Made by a program: the position numbers and the translations under genes. From BPIH01 sp042408535 (lineage in GTDB: Bacteria > Chloroflexota > Limnocylindria > Limnocylindrales > CSP1-4): a stretch of DNA of 64,000 nucleotides. Of the stretch, positions 45,224 to 55,349 are shown piece by piece; the stretch's first letter is position 1; each line of letters begins with the position of its first letter. The DNA is taken from positions 1 to 64,000 of the forward strand of contig JBHORA010000007.1 of assembly GCA_042408535.1 (NCBI GenBank), read 5' to 3'. The notes under the pieces are model-generated. The model searched no databases and was not told the origin of the DNA. It saw nothing but the letters and a program-made list of their open reading frames with translations.

Positions 45224-45889
45224 TCAAGGCCGCTCGGCGAGGAGGCCCGCGAGCTCGCGGAAGGACCTCGTCAGCCGCTCGGCCGGAAGGCGTGCCGGGT
45301 CCGGGGGGCGGACGTGGAGCTCGAGATGGGGGACGGTCTGGCTGATCGAGAGGCGGCTGAGGCGCCCCGCGGCGGCCAGGCGCTCGATGGTGGCTTTCAG
45401 CCTCGACGGATCGCCCTGGCCGCGCCAGCCGGCGGCGCCCTCGATCCGCCAGGGCAGTTGCCGCCACGCCTCGTCCGGGTCACCGAGGCTGCGGACGGTC
45501 TCGCCACTCGTCCAGCCGGCCGGATCGGCGACCTGGAGCTCGAGCCGTGGTGCCCGCCGGAGGTCCGCTCGGAAGATGACGAGGTCGCGCCGCCCCCGGC
45601 GACGGCTGAGGAGCCAGAGCCAGGGCAGGTCTCTCGGCTCGAGGACGACGGTCACCGTGACCGACCGGAAGGGTTCGGGCGGCTCGACGATCCGAAGCTC
45701 GACGGCCGAGCTGCCGAGCCAGCGGAGCGTCGTCCGCGGGCCGAGGACGGGCAAGCCCCCGGCCTGGAGCCATCGGAGGATCGCGTTGCCGCGCCGAACG
45801 TTCTCGCCGGTCCCGAGGGCGAAGGCGACGAGGACGAGGACGACGAGGCCGCCGAGGGCGGAGGCGATGAGCTGGCCCGGGTCGAACAT
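45224..45889 (-). CDS. Hypothetical membrane-anchored protein
   Basis: 221 residues: one N-terminal membrane helix (LIASALGGLVVLVLVAFALG), then a cytoplasmic or exported mixed alpha/beta domain (AVELRIVEPPEPFRSVTVTVVLEPRDLPWLWLLSR) and a helical end. No known motif. It is divergent from the two small paralogues and two ArsA-like ATPases, 108 bases away, and could share their regulation. Confidence 0.65.
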   Translation of the reverse strand: MFDPGQLIASALGGLVVLVLVAFALGTGENVRRGNAILRWLQAGGLPVLGPRTTLRWLGSSAVELRIVEPPEPFRSVTVTVVLEPRDLPWLWLLSRRRGRRDLVIFRADLRRAPRLELQVADPAGWTSGETVRSLGDPDEAWRQLPWRIEGAAGWRGQGDPSRLKATIERLAAAGRLSRLSISQTVPHLELHVRPPDPARLPAERLTRSFRELAGLLAERP

Positions 45890-45997
45890 CGGGAACGACG
45901 ATAGGCGCCCGACGGAGGCTGGTCAATGCCGTCGGCCAGTCGCCGGGTGTACGATGCACAAAATGGCTGAGGTAGTGAGGGATCGAGGAGACGGCGC

Positions 45998-46270
45998 GTG
46001 TCCCCAGGCTGGCGCTCGGCGATCGCTGACTTCGTCTACGGCGTCACTGGCTACGAATTCGTCCGGCATGCCGTCGAGGAACGGACGGCCCTCGAGAACC
46101 TCTTCCTCGTCTGCCTCTTCGGCGACATGCTCGGGGTCCCGATCCTGCCGCCCTACTACTCGCTCCGGCTCCTGCCGTACGTCGTCCCCCAGATCGCGAC
46201 CTGGAAACGGCGGGTCCTCCGCGAACGCGAGTTCGGTGAGAGCCACGAGCACCACCTGCACGGGCTGTGA
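45998..46270 (+). CDS. Small ArsA-associated hydrophobic protein, paralogue 1
   Basis: 90-residue protein of unknown family. Residues 31-72 are hydrophobic with a Pro/Tyr-rich core (FLVCLFGDML, then GVPILPPYYSLRLLPYVV) ended by basic KRR. The tail is His-rich (ESHEHHLHGL), a possible metal ligand. GTG 45998 with GAGGAGA upstream. The core, 83 bases long (46131-46213), is identical in DNA to that of the following gene. Co-directional with two ArsA-like ATPases and probably their membrane partner or client (inference). Confidence 0.7.
   Translation: MSPGWRSAIADFVYGVTGYEFVRHAVEERTALENLFLVCLFGDMLGVPILPPYYSLRLLPYVVPQIATWKRRVLREREFGESHEHHLHGL
46131..46213 (+). repeat. 83-bp perfect direct repeat, copy 1
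   Basis: Identical base for base to 46482-46564. It encodes the shared hydrophobic core of the two small paralogues; sequence on either side diverges at once. Confidence 0.95.
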
Positions 46271-46318
46271 GAAGATGGAGCCCAGCCGAGGCTCCGAGTA
46301 GAGATTGGAGGTGGGTCG

Positions 46319-46603
46319 ATGGCCGAGGAAGGCCCTTCCCGCGGGAGTCGGATGAAGGGGCTCATCGGTGCTCTCCGGGACGTCACCTACGGGATGGCGA
46401 CCCATGACATGACCCGCTATGCCCTCCGGACGCGGGCGAGCATGGAGCACCTCTTCATCCTGACGACGATGGGCGACCTCGTCGGGGTCCCGATCCTGCC
46501 GCCCTACTACTCGCTCCGGCTCCTGCCGTACGTCGTCCCCCAGATCGCGACCTGGAAACGGCGGATGCTCCGGGAAAAAGACCTCACCGACGCCATGTTC
46601 TAG
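46319..46603 (+). CDS. Small ArsA-associated hydrophobic protein, paralogue 2
   Basis: 94-residue paralogue of the preceding gene: same layout (TYGMATHDMTRYALRTRASMEHLFIL, then the shared GVPILPPYYSLRLLPYVV core at residues 56-82 and KRR), but no His-rich tail. Outside the shared core the two proteins are only loosely similar. GGAGGTGG before ATG 46319. Its stop is four bases before the first ArsA-like gene. Confidence 0.7.
   Translation: MAEEGPSRGSRMKGLIGALRDVTYGMATHDMTRYALRTRASMEHLFILTTMGDLVGVPILPPYYSLRLLPYVVPQIATWKRRMLREKDLTDAMF
46482..46564 (+). repeat. 83-bp perfect direct repeat, copy 2
   Basis: Identical to 46131-46213, 351 bases apart start to start, in the same reading frame of the second paralogue. 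Confidence 0.95.
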
Positions 46604-46607
46604 GGCC

Positions 46608-47657
46608 ATGAGCGAGCCGTTCGTCACCCGCACCCGAGCCGCCGTTGCGGCTTCCACCTCGGCGCCGGGCACGACCTCCCTCGCCGAGGTCTTCCGCCGC
46701 CATCCCGAGCGCCGCTACGTCATGTTCGGCGGCAAGGGGGGCCTCGGCAAGACGACCTTCTCGGCTGCCACGGCCTGGTGGCTGGCCGAGCAGGGGAAGA
46801 AGGTTCTCGTCTTCTCCGTCGATCCCCAGGCGAGCCTGTCGGACATCTTCGAGCGGGACATCTTCGGCAAGGGTCCCGTCCAAATCGCTGGCTCGCTCTG
46901 GGCGCAGGAGATCGACGCCGACCGCCACATCAAGGAGTACCAGGAGCAGATCCGGCAGCGGATCCGGGACATGTACGGCCTCACCGAGATCCCCCAGGAG
47001 ATCGAGGACTACATCGAGGCCGCCTCCGCCGAGCCGGCGATGGAGGAGAGCGCCATCTTCGACTCCGTCGTCGATATCGTGAACCAGGGCGACTACGACT
47101 ACTACATCTACGACCTCGTCCCCCTCGGCCACGCCCTCTACTACCTGAGCATGGCGAAGGTGTACGACGAGTGGATCTCGAAGATCACGAACCTCCGGGA
47201 GGAGATGCGGGAGTACGAAGAGGTGGCCGCCCGGATGCGGCGCCAGAAGGAGCTCGAGGAGGACCAGATCCTCCACGAGCTCCAGGACATCCGGAACCGG
47301 ATCAACAGCGCCTCCCGGATCCTCACCGACCGCGAGCGGACGGCCTTCTTCTTCGTCCTCGTCCCAGAGCAGATGGTCCTCATCGATACCCGCAAGGCGG
47401 CCGATCTCTTCGCCCGCTTCGACGTCCCGATCGGCGGCTACGTGCTCAATCGGGTCCTGCCGGCGGACGTCGCCACCGACGACGCCCCCGCCTTCCTTCG
47501 GAACCGGTTCGAGATGCAGCAGGGCCAGCTCGCCGAGATCCGCCAGGTCTTCGGCGACCAGGTCCTCGCCTCGGTTCCCGAGCTCGAGCGCGACGTCACC
47601 GGGCTGGCGATGATCGAGCGGGTCGCCCACCTCCTCTTCGGAACCAACGGGAGGTAG
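46608..47657 (+). CDS. ArsA/Get3-like ATPase, member 1
   Basis: 349-residue P-loop ATPase of the ArsA/TRC40 group. Deviant Walker A GGKGGLGKTT (residues 41-50, Leu in place of usual Val). Switch I is SVDPQASLSD: the catalytic Asp is kept (Asp72) but the usual His is Ala. Switch II is DLVPLGHALYYL, keeping Gly-His but not the usual DTAPT. Long helical domain in the middle (residues 190-245, coiled-coil-like, EEMREYEEVAARMRRQKELEEDQ). No Cys pair of the Get3 zinc site or of the arsenite site was found. It is probably half of a heterodimer with the next gene. Confidence 0.82.
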   Translation: MSEPFVTRTRAAVAASTSAPGTTSLAEVFRRHPERRYVMFGGKGGLGKTTFSAATAWWLAEQGKKVLVFSVDPQASLSDIFERDIFGKGPVQIAGSLWAQEIDADRHIKEYQEQIRQRIRDMYGLTEIPQEIEDYIEAASAEPAMEESAIFDSVVDIVNQGDYDYYIYDLVPLGHALYYLSMAKVYDEWISKITNLREEMREYEEVAARMRRQKELEEDQILHELQDIRNRINSASRILTDRERTAFFFVLVPEQMVLIDTRKAADLFARFDVPIGGYVLNRVLPADVATDDAPAFLRNRFEMQQGQLAEIRQVFGDQVLASVPELERDVTGLAMIERVAHLLFGTNGR

Positions 47658-47661
47658 CGCC

Positions 47662-48687
47662 GTGACGACACCCTCCGGGGCCGGCGAGGCCGGCCTCGTC
47701 CAGGTCTCGATGCAGGATCTCCTCGGCGCCGGAAGTCGCCTCCGGTACCTCTTCTTCGGCGGCAAGGGCGGCGTCGGCAAGACCGTCATGGCCGGCACGA
47801 CGGCGATCCAGCTCGCCCGGCTCGGCCGGCGGACCCTCCTCGCCTCGACGAACCCGGTCCACAGTCTCTCGGGCCTCCTCGGCCAGGACGTCTTCGGCCG
47901 GGCGACGCCTGTCGAGGGGGTCCCGAACCTCTGGGCCTACGAGATCGACACCCGGGACGCCATCGAGCGCTCGAAGCGGGAGATCCGGGAGAAGATCCAG
48001 TGGTTCCTGAAGTTTGCCGAGATCTCGACCCGGGCCGACGAGTTCGTCGAGGCGGCAACGATGAACCCGGCCTTCGAGGAGTCGGCGATGTTCGAGAACA
48101 TGGTTGACCTCATGTTCGAGAACGAGTACGACGTCTACGTCTTCGATACGGCCCCGACGGCGAACGCCCGCCGTCTCCTCGGGATGTCGAAGGTCTACGG
48201 CCTCTGGGTCCAGAAGATGCTGAAGTCCCGGCAGGAGGCCCAGTCGCTCCGGGAGGCTCTCTCCTTCACGAAGAAGAAGGAGGAGGATCCCCTCATGACC
48301 TACCTCGTCGAGTTCCGGGAGCGGATCCGCCACGCCCGCGATCTCCTGACCGATCCATCGAAGACGGCCTTCTTCTTCGTCACCCTTCCGGAAGCCCTTC
48401 CGATCGCCGTCATCCGGCGCTTCATCGACTGGTTCACCGACTTCGGGATCCCCGTCGGTGGGGTCGTTGTCAACGGCGTCATCGAGCCGCGTCCCGGCGA
48501 GGAAGCGACCGAGTTCGTCCGGAACCGGATCGAGATGCAGCGGGGCTATCTGGCCGAGATTGGGCGCCTCTTCGAGGGCCAGGTTCGGGCGGTCGTCCCC
48601 CTCTACGACACCGACGTCCGAGGCGTGGCGATGCTCTCGGCCGTCGGAGAGCGTCTCTTCGGCGGCCCGGTCCCGGCCGAGGCGTAG
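47662..48687 (+). CDS. ArsA/Get3-like ATPase, member 2, catalytic Asp replaced by Asn
   Basis: 341 residues. Deviant Walker A GGKGGVGKT (residues 33-41) intact, but switch I reads STNPVHSLSG: Asn64 stands where ArsA and Get3 have the catalytic Asp (Asp57 in yeast Get3). Switch II is FDTAPTANARRLL, keeping DTAPT but losing Gly-His. These losses mirror those of member 1. GTG start five bases after its stop. The last codons and stop lie inside a 23-bp tandem repeat. Likely a heterodimer partner with altered hydrolysis. Confidence 0.82.
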   Translation: MTTPSGAGEAGLVQVSMQDLLGAGSRLRYLFFGGKGGVGKTVMAGTTAIQLARLGRRTLLASTNPVHSLSGLLGQDVFGRATPVEGVPNLWAYEIDTRDAIERSKREIREKIQWFLKFAEISTRADEFVEAATMNPAFEESAMFENMVDLMFENEYDVYVFDTAPTANARRLLGMSKVYGLWVQKMLKSRQEAQSLREALSFTKKKEEDPLMTYLVEFRERIRHARDLLTDPSKTAFFFVTLPEALPIAVIRRFIDWFTDFGIPVGGVVVNGVIEPRPGEEATEFVRNRIEMQRGYLAEIGRLFEGQVRAVVPLYDTDVRGVAMLSAVGERLFGGPVPAEA

Positions 48688-48760
48688 GTCTGGTCCCGGC
48701 CGAGGCGTAGGTCCGGTTCCGGCCGAAGCATCGCCCGGTCCCGGCCGAGGCGTCGGCGCG
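48670..48760. repeat. Four-unit 23-bp tandem repeat containing the stop codon of the ArsA-like gene
   Basis: Units of about 23 bases (GTCCCGGCCGAGGCGTAGG and so on) at 48670, 48693, 48716 (22 bases, diverged) and 48738. The first unit encodes the last residues VPAEA and the TAG stop; the second unit repeats that stop. Confidence 0.9.
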
Positions 48761-48811
48761 GCGCGGTGGCCGGGGTCCGGAGGGCGACACGAGCCGTGGT
48801 ATCCTCGCCGG

Positions 48812-49045
48812 ACCACGGCGTGGACCGAGAGGAGTACCGGCCGTCGGACCGCCAGCGAGCGCGGGAGGGTGGAAGCCGCGTGGAGACCACGACCGGGAAC
48901 GTCGCTCGCGAGCCGCGGCGGCTGGCGCCCGATAGCCGCGCCGAGAGGAGGTCGGGAGCTCGACGGCCGGGATGACCGGCGCGTCCCCGGCCTCGAACCA
49001 GCAGGTGGTACCACGACCCCGTTCGTCCGCTGGACGAGCGGGGTC
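48812..49045 (+). ncRNA. T-box riboswitch, valine specifier (GUC), upstream of valS
   Basis: Leader that senses uncharged tRNA-Val. Visible elements in order: GAGAGGAGTA (AGTA box 48833-48836), upper Stem I closed by CCGG 48837-48840 with CCGG 48893-48896, AG-bulge/distal-loop motif GGGTGGAAGCC, then GGGAAC followed by specifier GTC (48901-48903). GCGAGC (48855-48860) can also pair with GCTCGC (48904-48909). Downstream is the T-box core GGTGGTACCACG (49004-49015), directly joined to a 14-bp hairpin (49015-49028 with 49032-49045, loop GCT). A -10 TATCCT at 48800-48805 fits a start near 48812. The hairpin lacks a T-run. valS follows. Confidence 0.78.
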
Positions 49046-49185
49046 GCTCCGTTCGGGCGGTGCCCCTGCGAGGGAGCGGCCCGCCCGCAGTGGCGGCGAG
49101 GGTTCGAACGGAACGGCGAGCGGAAGGGCGAGCGGAAGGGCGAGCGAACGGTCCGGAAAGGCAGGAGACGAGGACGACCGAGACG

Positions 49186-51966
<2,781 letters not shown>

Positions 51967-52010
51967 GGCGTTCTGCCCGCGTCCCGGCCGGTCGCCCGTT
52001 CCGACCCGGC

Positions 52011-52208
52011 TCAGCCCTTGACGGCGCCGCCGGTGATGCCGCGGACGAAGTAGCGCTGGAGGGCGAGGAAGACGACGAGCGGGAGGGCCATGGTGATGAA
52101 GGCCGCCGCCGTCAAAAAGTGGGTCTCGCCGCCGAGGGAGTTGACGAGGTTCGCCACGACGACGGTCAGGGGCAGGTTCTCCGGTCGGGTCGCCCCAAGG
52201 TAGACCAC
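52011..52208 (-). pseudogene. 3' remnant of a sugar ABC transporter permease (MalG-type)
   Basis: Only the last 65 residues remain: LGATRPENLPLTVVVANLVN, then HFLTAAAFITMALPLVVFLALQRYFVRGITGGAVKG, which is the classical C-terminus of carbohydrate ABC permeases. The gene is cut at about 52205-52210, exactly where the truncated glycosyltransferase begins on the other strand. Confidence 0.75.
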
Positions 52209-52891
52209 TGCCTGCGGAGATCGCCGACGACGTCGTCCACCGCTTCGGGGTGGAGCCGAGCCGGCCGCTCCTCCTCCAAGTCAGCCGGTTCGACCCGTGG
52301 AAGGATCCCCTCGGGGTCATCGATACGTACCGACTCGTGAAGGCCACCGTCCCCGATGTCCAGCTCGTTCTCATCGGCTCGATGGCGACCGACGATCCCG
52401 AGGGCTGGGCGGTCTACAGGCGGGTCCTCCGCTACGCTGGCCAGGACGACGACCTCCACGTCCTGACGAACATCGACGGCGTCGGTCCCCTCGAGGTGAA
52501 CGCCTTCCAGCGAGCGAGCGAGGTCGTCCTCCAGAAGTCGATCCGGGAGGGCTTCGGGCTGACGGTGAGCGAGGCGCTCTGGAAGGGGATCCCCGTCGTC
52601 GGCGGCCGAGTCGGCGGCATCCCGATCCAGATCGGGGACGATCTCTGCGGGCGCCTCGTCGACGACGTCCCGGGGGCGGCCGCCGCCTGTCTCGAGCTCC
52701 TCGCCGACCCGGCCCTCCGGGTCGAGCTCGGCCGCCGCGGCCACGAGCGTGTCCGCCGGAACTTTCTGTCGACCCGGAACCTCCGGGACGACCTCTCGCT
52801 CTTCGTGGCTCTCACCGAAGCTCGGCTCGATCTCGTGCCCCGGGGCGAGATCGATGACTCCCTCTCCGGTGCGGACGCTGCCGTCGCCTGA
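52205..52891 (+). pseudogene. 3' part of a trehalose-synthase-like glycosyltransferase (GT4)
   Basis: About 228 residues of the C-terminal Rossmann domain: LPAEIADDVVHRFGVEPSRP, LLLQVSRFDPWKDPLGVIDTYRLV, then REGFGLTVSEALWKGIPVVGG (the GT4 EX7E region). Similar to trehalose glycosyltransferring synthase TreT. The N-terminal half and start are missing; the homology runs up to the breakpoint near 52205. GTG 52250 could start a truncated product, but it would lack the acceptor domain. Function presumably lost. Confidence 0.7.
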
Positions 52892-52940
52892 CTCGTCGCC
52901 CTCGATCGCCGCCGCGGCCGGGAGCGACCCGCAGCGCTGC

Positions 52941-52946
52941 TAGGAT
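52941..52946 (+). promoter_or_regulatory. Extended -10 element before the 52979 gene
   Basis: TGCTAGGAT (52938-52946) is an extended -10 box 32 bases before GTG 52979, with AGGAG between them. No -35 is obvious, as expected for an extended -10. Confidence 0.45.
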
Positions 52947-52978
52947 AACGGGGTCAGATCCCGCCCAGGAGTCGATCC

Positions 52979-53728
52979 GTGCGCCTCGAGTTCCTGAAGC
53001 GTCGAAGCCCGATGGCCCCGCAGCCGGTCGCCCAGCCGGCGCCGGCAGCGGTGGGGCTGCCGGAGGAGATCGTCGCCCAGGAGTTCCAGCTCCGCCTCTA
53101 CTACGCTGGCAAGAGCAGCGAGGGGGTTCGGTTCAAGCCCGGAGTGAACGCCGTCACCGAGCTGCCGTCGATGCTCGCCGGGCTGGCGAAGAGCGAGATC
53201 GAGGTCGTCGAGCCGCTGCCGATCGAGTTCAGCGAGGCGACGCCGCTCATCTCGCACCCCTCCGAGGCGATGCAGTGGCTGAACGCCCACCACCACCACT
53301 CGCCGATCACCCGCCACGCTCTCGTCGTTCTCGAGATGCTCGACGCCATCGACCTCGCCTTCGACACCTTCGTCTGCGCCCTCCTCGACGGCGAGGTCGA
53401 CACGGCCGGCTATCCCGAGTACAACGCCATCGTCGGCGGGGTCGCCTCGCACTGGGACGAGGCGACGGGCGACATGATCGTCCGGGCCGTCGTCGGCTGG
53501 GGCGGGAAGGGTGTCCGGGGCGACACGGATCGGATCGGGAGCAAGATCCTGGGCGGCCTCCTGACGAACATCCTCGCCAACCAGTACGCCCTCGGCCTCA
53601 CCGCCGTCGAACGGCCCGTTCCCGCCGCCGGGCGAGGCGGACGCGTCTGCGCCCACTGCGGCTTCGCCTCGGCTCACGAGCGGGCGTTCTACTGCCCGAA
53701 GTGCGGGATGCGGCTCCTCCGCGGCTGA
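52979..53728 (+). CDS. Hypothetical protein with C-terminal zinc ribbon
   Basis: 249 residues. Residues 35-215 form an unknown mostly helical domain (LPEEIVAQEFQLRLYYAG, then MLDAIDLAFDTFVCALLDGEV and GSKILGGLLTNILANQYALGL); His-rich NAHHHHSPITRH at about residue 102. The end is a zinc ribbon (VCAHCGF...YCPKCGM). GTG 52979 with AGGAG (52970-52974) upstream. Function unknown; the next gene also encodes a zinc ribbon. Confidence 0.65.
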   Translation: MRLEFLKRRSPMAPQPVAQPAPAAVGLPEEIVAQEFQLRLYYAGKSSEGVRFKPGVNAVTELPSMLAGLAKSEIEVVEPLPIEFSEATPLISHPSEAMQWLNAHHHHSPITRHALVVLEMLDAIDLAFDTFVCALLDGEVDTAGYPEYNAIVGGVASHWDEATGDMIVRAVVGWGGKGVRGDTDRIGSKILGGLLTNILANQYALGLTAVERPVPAAGRGGRVCAHCGFASAHERAFYCPKCGMRLLRG

Positions 53729-53762
53729 GAGCGAGGGAGGACCGAAGGAGACAGACGCGACC

Positions 53763-54065
53763 GTGCCGATCTACGAATACGTTTGTGCCGCCTGCGGTCA
53801 CCAGCTCGAGGTCATCCACGGGGTGAACGAACCGGGTCCCGGGGTCTGCCCGAACTGCGGTGTCGAAGGGGAGCTGAGGAAGGCCTTCGCCCCGCCGGCG
53901 ATCGTCTTCAAGGGCTCGGGCTGGGCGAAGAAGGACCGAGCGGGCTCCGGGAGTCGGGGGTCGTCGAAGAGCGGATCGGGAGCGAGCTCCGGCTCGCAGG
54001 CCGGCTCGGGTTCGGAGTCGGGCTCCCCGGCGACGAGCGCAGCTTCGGCGACGGAATCCGACTGA
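53763..54065 (+). CDS. FmdB-family zinc-ribbon regulatory protein
   Basis: 100 residues. MPIYEYVCAACGHQLEVIHG with CPNCG 30 residues later is the standard FmdB zinc ribbon; the rest is a Ser/Gly-rich tail. GTG start with GAAGGAGA upstream. FmdB-like proteins are putative regulators; the original member was linked to formamidase/amidase expression. Confidence 0.85.
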   Translation: MPIYEYVCAACGHQLEVIHGVNEPGPGVCPNCGVEGELRKAFAPPAIVFKGSGWAKKDRAGSGSRGSSKSGSGASSGSQAGSGSESGSPATSAASATESD

Positions 54066-54081
54066 GCGTCCTGGGCGCCCG

Positions 54082-54327
54082 ATGCCGCGACCGCCGTCGG
54101 ACTGGATCACCCTCGCCGAGGCGGCAGCCCTCCTCGCCGAGGCGAATGTCCGCTTCAAGCCGGCGACCATCGGTGGGTGGGCGCGGAGCGGCCGCCTCCA
54201 GTCGATCAAGCTAGGTGGCCGCCGCTACGTCCGCCGGGCCGAGATCCGAGCCCTCCTCACGCCGCCCAGGCGGGTTCGAGCCGAGGTCCTCGGGCCCACC
54301 CTCTTCGGCGACCTCGGGGAGCGGTGA
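54082..54327 (+). CDS. Small helix-turn-helix (MerR/excisionase-like) DNA-binding protein
   Basis: 81 residues: SDWITLAEAAALLAEANVRFKPATIGGWARSGRLQSIKLGGRRYVRRAEIRALL is a complete winged HTH of the excisionase/MerR type. No sensor domain. Its stop overlaps the GTG of the YihY-like gene (GTGA). No phage or integrase gene is near, so a cellular regulator is more likely than an excisionase. Confidence 0.75.
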   Translation: MPRPPSDWITLAEAAALLAEANVRFKPATIGGWARSGRLQSIKLGGRRYVRRAEIRALLTPPRRVRAEVLGPTLFGDLGER

Positions 54328-55289
54328 CGGAGGGGCGCCCGACGTCGCCTCGTCGCGGGCGACGGTTCGAGGCGCAGCGGTGGGCCGCGGTCTGGCGGGA
54401 TGTCGCGGAGCGCGCCGCGAGCCTCCGCGGCCGCCGACCGGTCCGCTCCCTCCTCGTCATCGTCGCCGAGTACGACCGTGCCGGCGGTGGTCTCCTCGCC
54501 GCCGGGCTCGCCTACGAGGCGCTCTTCGCCCTCGTGCCCGCCTTCGTCCTCCTGGTCGGCATCGTCGGCCTGGTCGTGGATCCCGGGCGAGCGGCGGACG
54601 TCGCTGCGGCGGTCGGGCTCGTCGCGCCGCCCCTCGAGCCGCTCGCCACCGCGGCCTTCGAGCAGGTGCGGCAAGGGGCGCTCGCTTTCTCCTTCGTCGG
54701 GCTCCTCGGGCTTGCCTGGGGGGCGAGTCGCCTCTACCGCGCCCTCGACGACGCCATCGGCCGGATCTTCCACGCAGCTCCGCGCCGGAACCCCATCGGT
54801 CGGGCCCTCCGGGGTCTTGTCGTCGTCGGCCTCGAAGTGGCGGTCGTCGTCGGGCTCGCCGCTCTCACCGGGCTAGCCGCCGTCGTCGAGACGGTGCCGG
54901 TTCGGCCGGCGGCTGCCCCGGTCGTTGAACCCCTCCTCGTCCTCCTGCCGAGCGCGCTTGCGCTCCTCGTCTTCGTCGTTCTCTCGGCGGCCGTGTACCG
55001 CTGGGTCCCGAACCGACCCGTGCCCTGGCGAGCACTCCTCCCGCCGGCCCTGGTGGCCGGCTTCACCATCGCCCTCTTCAGTCACGTCTTCGCTTTCCTC
55101 GCCCCGCGGCTCCTCGGCGTCGGGGTCCTCTTCGGCTCGATCGTCACCGTTCTGGCGGCCCTCGTCTGGCTCGGGATCGTGGCCCAGATCCTTCTTCTCG
55201 GTGCGGCCTGGACCCGCCGGCGGGTCGTCGGTCGGCCGGCGAGCCCGGGCGGGGGGACCGAGGGTGGGGGGATCGAGGCGGGCGCGTGA
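54324..55289 (+). CDS. YihY/BrkB-family inner membrane protein
   Basis: 321 residues with six membrane segments and the YihY landmarks GLAYEALFALVPAFVLLVGI, WGASRLYRALDDAIGRIF, VLSAAVYRWVPNRPVPWRALLPPALVAG. The family was once called ribonuclease BN and is now seen as membrane proteins of unclear role. A 40-residue basic N-terminal tail. Coupled to the HTH gene by four bases. Confidence 0.85.
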   Translation: MTEGRPTSPRRGRRFEAQRWAAVWRDVAERAASLRGRRPVRSLLVIVAEYDRAGGGLLAAGLAYEALFALVPAFVLLVGIVGLVVDPGRAADVAAAVGLVAPPLEPLATAAFEQVRQGALAFSFVGLLGLAWGASRLYRALDDAIGRIFHAAPRRNPIGRALRGLVVVGLEVAVVVGLAALTGLAAVVETVPVRPAAAPVVEPLLVLLPSALALLVFVVLSAAVYRWVPNRPVPWRALLPPALVAGFTIALFSHVFAFLAPRLLGVGVLFGSIVTVLAALVWLGIVAQILLLGAAWTRRRVVGRPASPGGGTEGGGIEAGA

Positions 55290-55349
55290 GCCGGTCGGCG
55301 CTCGCGGGCGGCGCCCTCGCGGAGGGCAGCCGGCGGCTTCCCGGGAGGG

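Noticed and set aside
46608..48687. Arsenite efflux (ArsAB) operon
   Set aside because: No ArsB, ArsR or ArsD gene, and the arsenite-binding Cys were not found in either ATPase.
46608..48687. Light-independent protochlorophyllide reductase or nitrogenase iron protein
   Set aside because: The P-loop type is shared, but the cluster-binding Cys pair and partner subunits are missing.
52250..52891. Intact short glycosyltransferase starting at GTG 52250
   Set aside because: Family homology continues upstream of this GTG to the breakpoint and the acceptor domain is missing, so it is a truncated gene.
54082..54327. Excisionase of a prophage or integrative element
   Set aside because: The HTH fold fits, but there is no integrase, att repeat or phage gene around; coupled to yihY.
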